Below are positions 63,684 to 64,000 of a DNA stretch of 64,000 bases, piece by piece (position 1 is the first letter of the stretch; every line of letters begins with the position of its first letter). Position numbers and translations under genes: made by a program. Under the pieces are notes generated by a model. That model saw only the letters and a list, made by a program, of their open reading frames with translations. It did no database searches and was not told the origin of the DNA. The DNA lies in assembly GCA_934463425.1 (NCBI GenBank), contig CAKSJP010000011.1, positions 6,690 through 70,689 on the forward strand, in the 5' to 3' direction. Source of the stretch: an uncultured Ruminococcus sp. Its GTDB lineage: Bacteria; Bacillota; Clostridia; Oscillospirales; Ruminococcaceae.

Positions 63684-64000
63684 ATGATTCGAATCGCAAT
63701 CGTGGATGATGCCGTCGAAATTGGCGCACAACTTGAAGCAATCTTAATTGAAATTACAACCAATAAGGGCATTGCAATTGATACCGACATCTATTACAGC
63801 GGGAAAGAACTATGCGAACATTTACAAAACGGTGAATTTTACGATTTGATTTTTCTGGACATTGAAATGCCTGAATTTACTGGTATTGATGTTAGTAAAA
63901 TGATTCGAGACAACTTAAAAAATGATGCCACACAAATTGCGTATATCTCAGGAAATAAGGAGTATGCCATTGAAATTTTTGAATATGATCCACTTTATTT
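63684..64000 (+). CDS. Response regulator, LytTR/AgrA type (3' end outside window)
   Basis: The 105 visible residues form a receiver domain: MIRIAIVDDAVEIGAQLEAI (acidic pocket), LIFLDIEMPEFTGIDVSKMI with the phosphoacceptor Asp, and IAYISGNKEYAIEIFEYDPL (conserved Ser/Lys positions). The FLDIEMPEFTGID and FEYDP pattern is typical of LytTR-family regulators such as AgrA or VirR; the DNA-binding domain lies beyond the window. AAGAGGAGCATATTGT precedes the ATG. AT-rich like the neighbouring elements, so it may belong to a mobile or accessory locus. Confidence 0.85.
   Translation, partial: MIRIAIVDDAVEIGAQLEAILIEITTNKGIAIDTDIYYSGKELCEHLQNGEFYDLIFLDIEMPEFTGIDVSKMIRDNLKNDATQIAYISGNKEYAIEIFEYDPLY

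Overview
The window looks like chromosome from a cellulose-degrading, Gram-positive, anaerobic gut bacterium of the Ruminococcus type (Oscillospiraceae). The evidence is a convergent pair of secreted glycoside hydrolases (GH74 and GH9), each ending in a Thr-rich linker and a type I dockerin (cellulosome parts), CotF-type spore-coat genes, a PPi/ATP-dependent pyruvate phosphate dikinase, a Na+-pumping oxaloacetate decarboxylase, and SigA-like promoters that very often carry an extended -10 (TGnTATAAT). I cannot resolve the species from sequence alone.

Layout. 1-4954 (minus): glmU, pth and mfd (mfd runs off the left edge), with a 174-bp MITE-like repeat abutting the glmU stop. 5200-11479 (plus): ppdK, a DUF378 membrane protein and a three-gene set with a SpoIID-like domain and peptidoglycan-binding repeats. 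11483-14746 (minus): ilvE with a YkgJ-like gene, two small unknowns and a VanY-type carboxypeptidase. 15020-20908: GH74 (plus) facing GH9 (minus). 21118-27046: a lipoprotein, two small spore-coat-type genes, the agmatine-to-putrescine pair aguA-aguB, and a secreted repeat protein with a C39-like peptidase domain. 27443-30858 (minus): oxaloacetate decarboxylase operon oadA-oadG-biotin carrier-oadB. 31171-36397 (plus): a three-gene TerB protein / ATPase / helicase operon that matches the Shango anti-phage system. 36517-42671: a zinc-ribbon membrane protein, a small membrane protein, malQ-glgP (glucan breakdown) and a CmpB-like membrane protein. 42889-46625 (minus): asnB, an HD phosphohydrolase and pyrB with a PyrI-like zinc tail. 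46745-48451: two small genes, then rplM-rpsI.

From 48508 the base composition falls sharply. A mobilizable element of about 12.5 kb lies between 20-bp direct repeats (48508-48527 and 61024-61043) just after rpsI. Its backbone (minus) is a tyrosine integrase, a CHC2 zinc-finger protein, an excisionase-type HTH, a MobV relaxase and a DUF3987 protein, with a hairpin-rich oriT candidate. Its cargo (plus) is an Xre regulator followed by a tightly overlapping four-gene defence cassette: 5mC methyltransferase, DUF3883/PD-(D/E)XK nuclease, second 5mC methyltransferase, and an 865-residue zinc-hook ABC-type ATPase resembling RloC/PrrC guards. A second integrase-excisionase pair (61413-62723) and decayed recombinase and excisionase pieces (63142-63558) follow, so this is a stacked integration hotspot. 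The window ends in a LytTR-type response regulator cut by the right edge.

The best candidates for new biology are the RM-plus-ATPase cassette with its inverted-repeat promoter, the dispersed AGGCAATACCGCACAAAGA repeat family (one copy at the start of the Shango transcript), and an unexplained cluster of four hairpins at 27095-27206.
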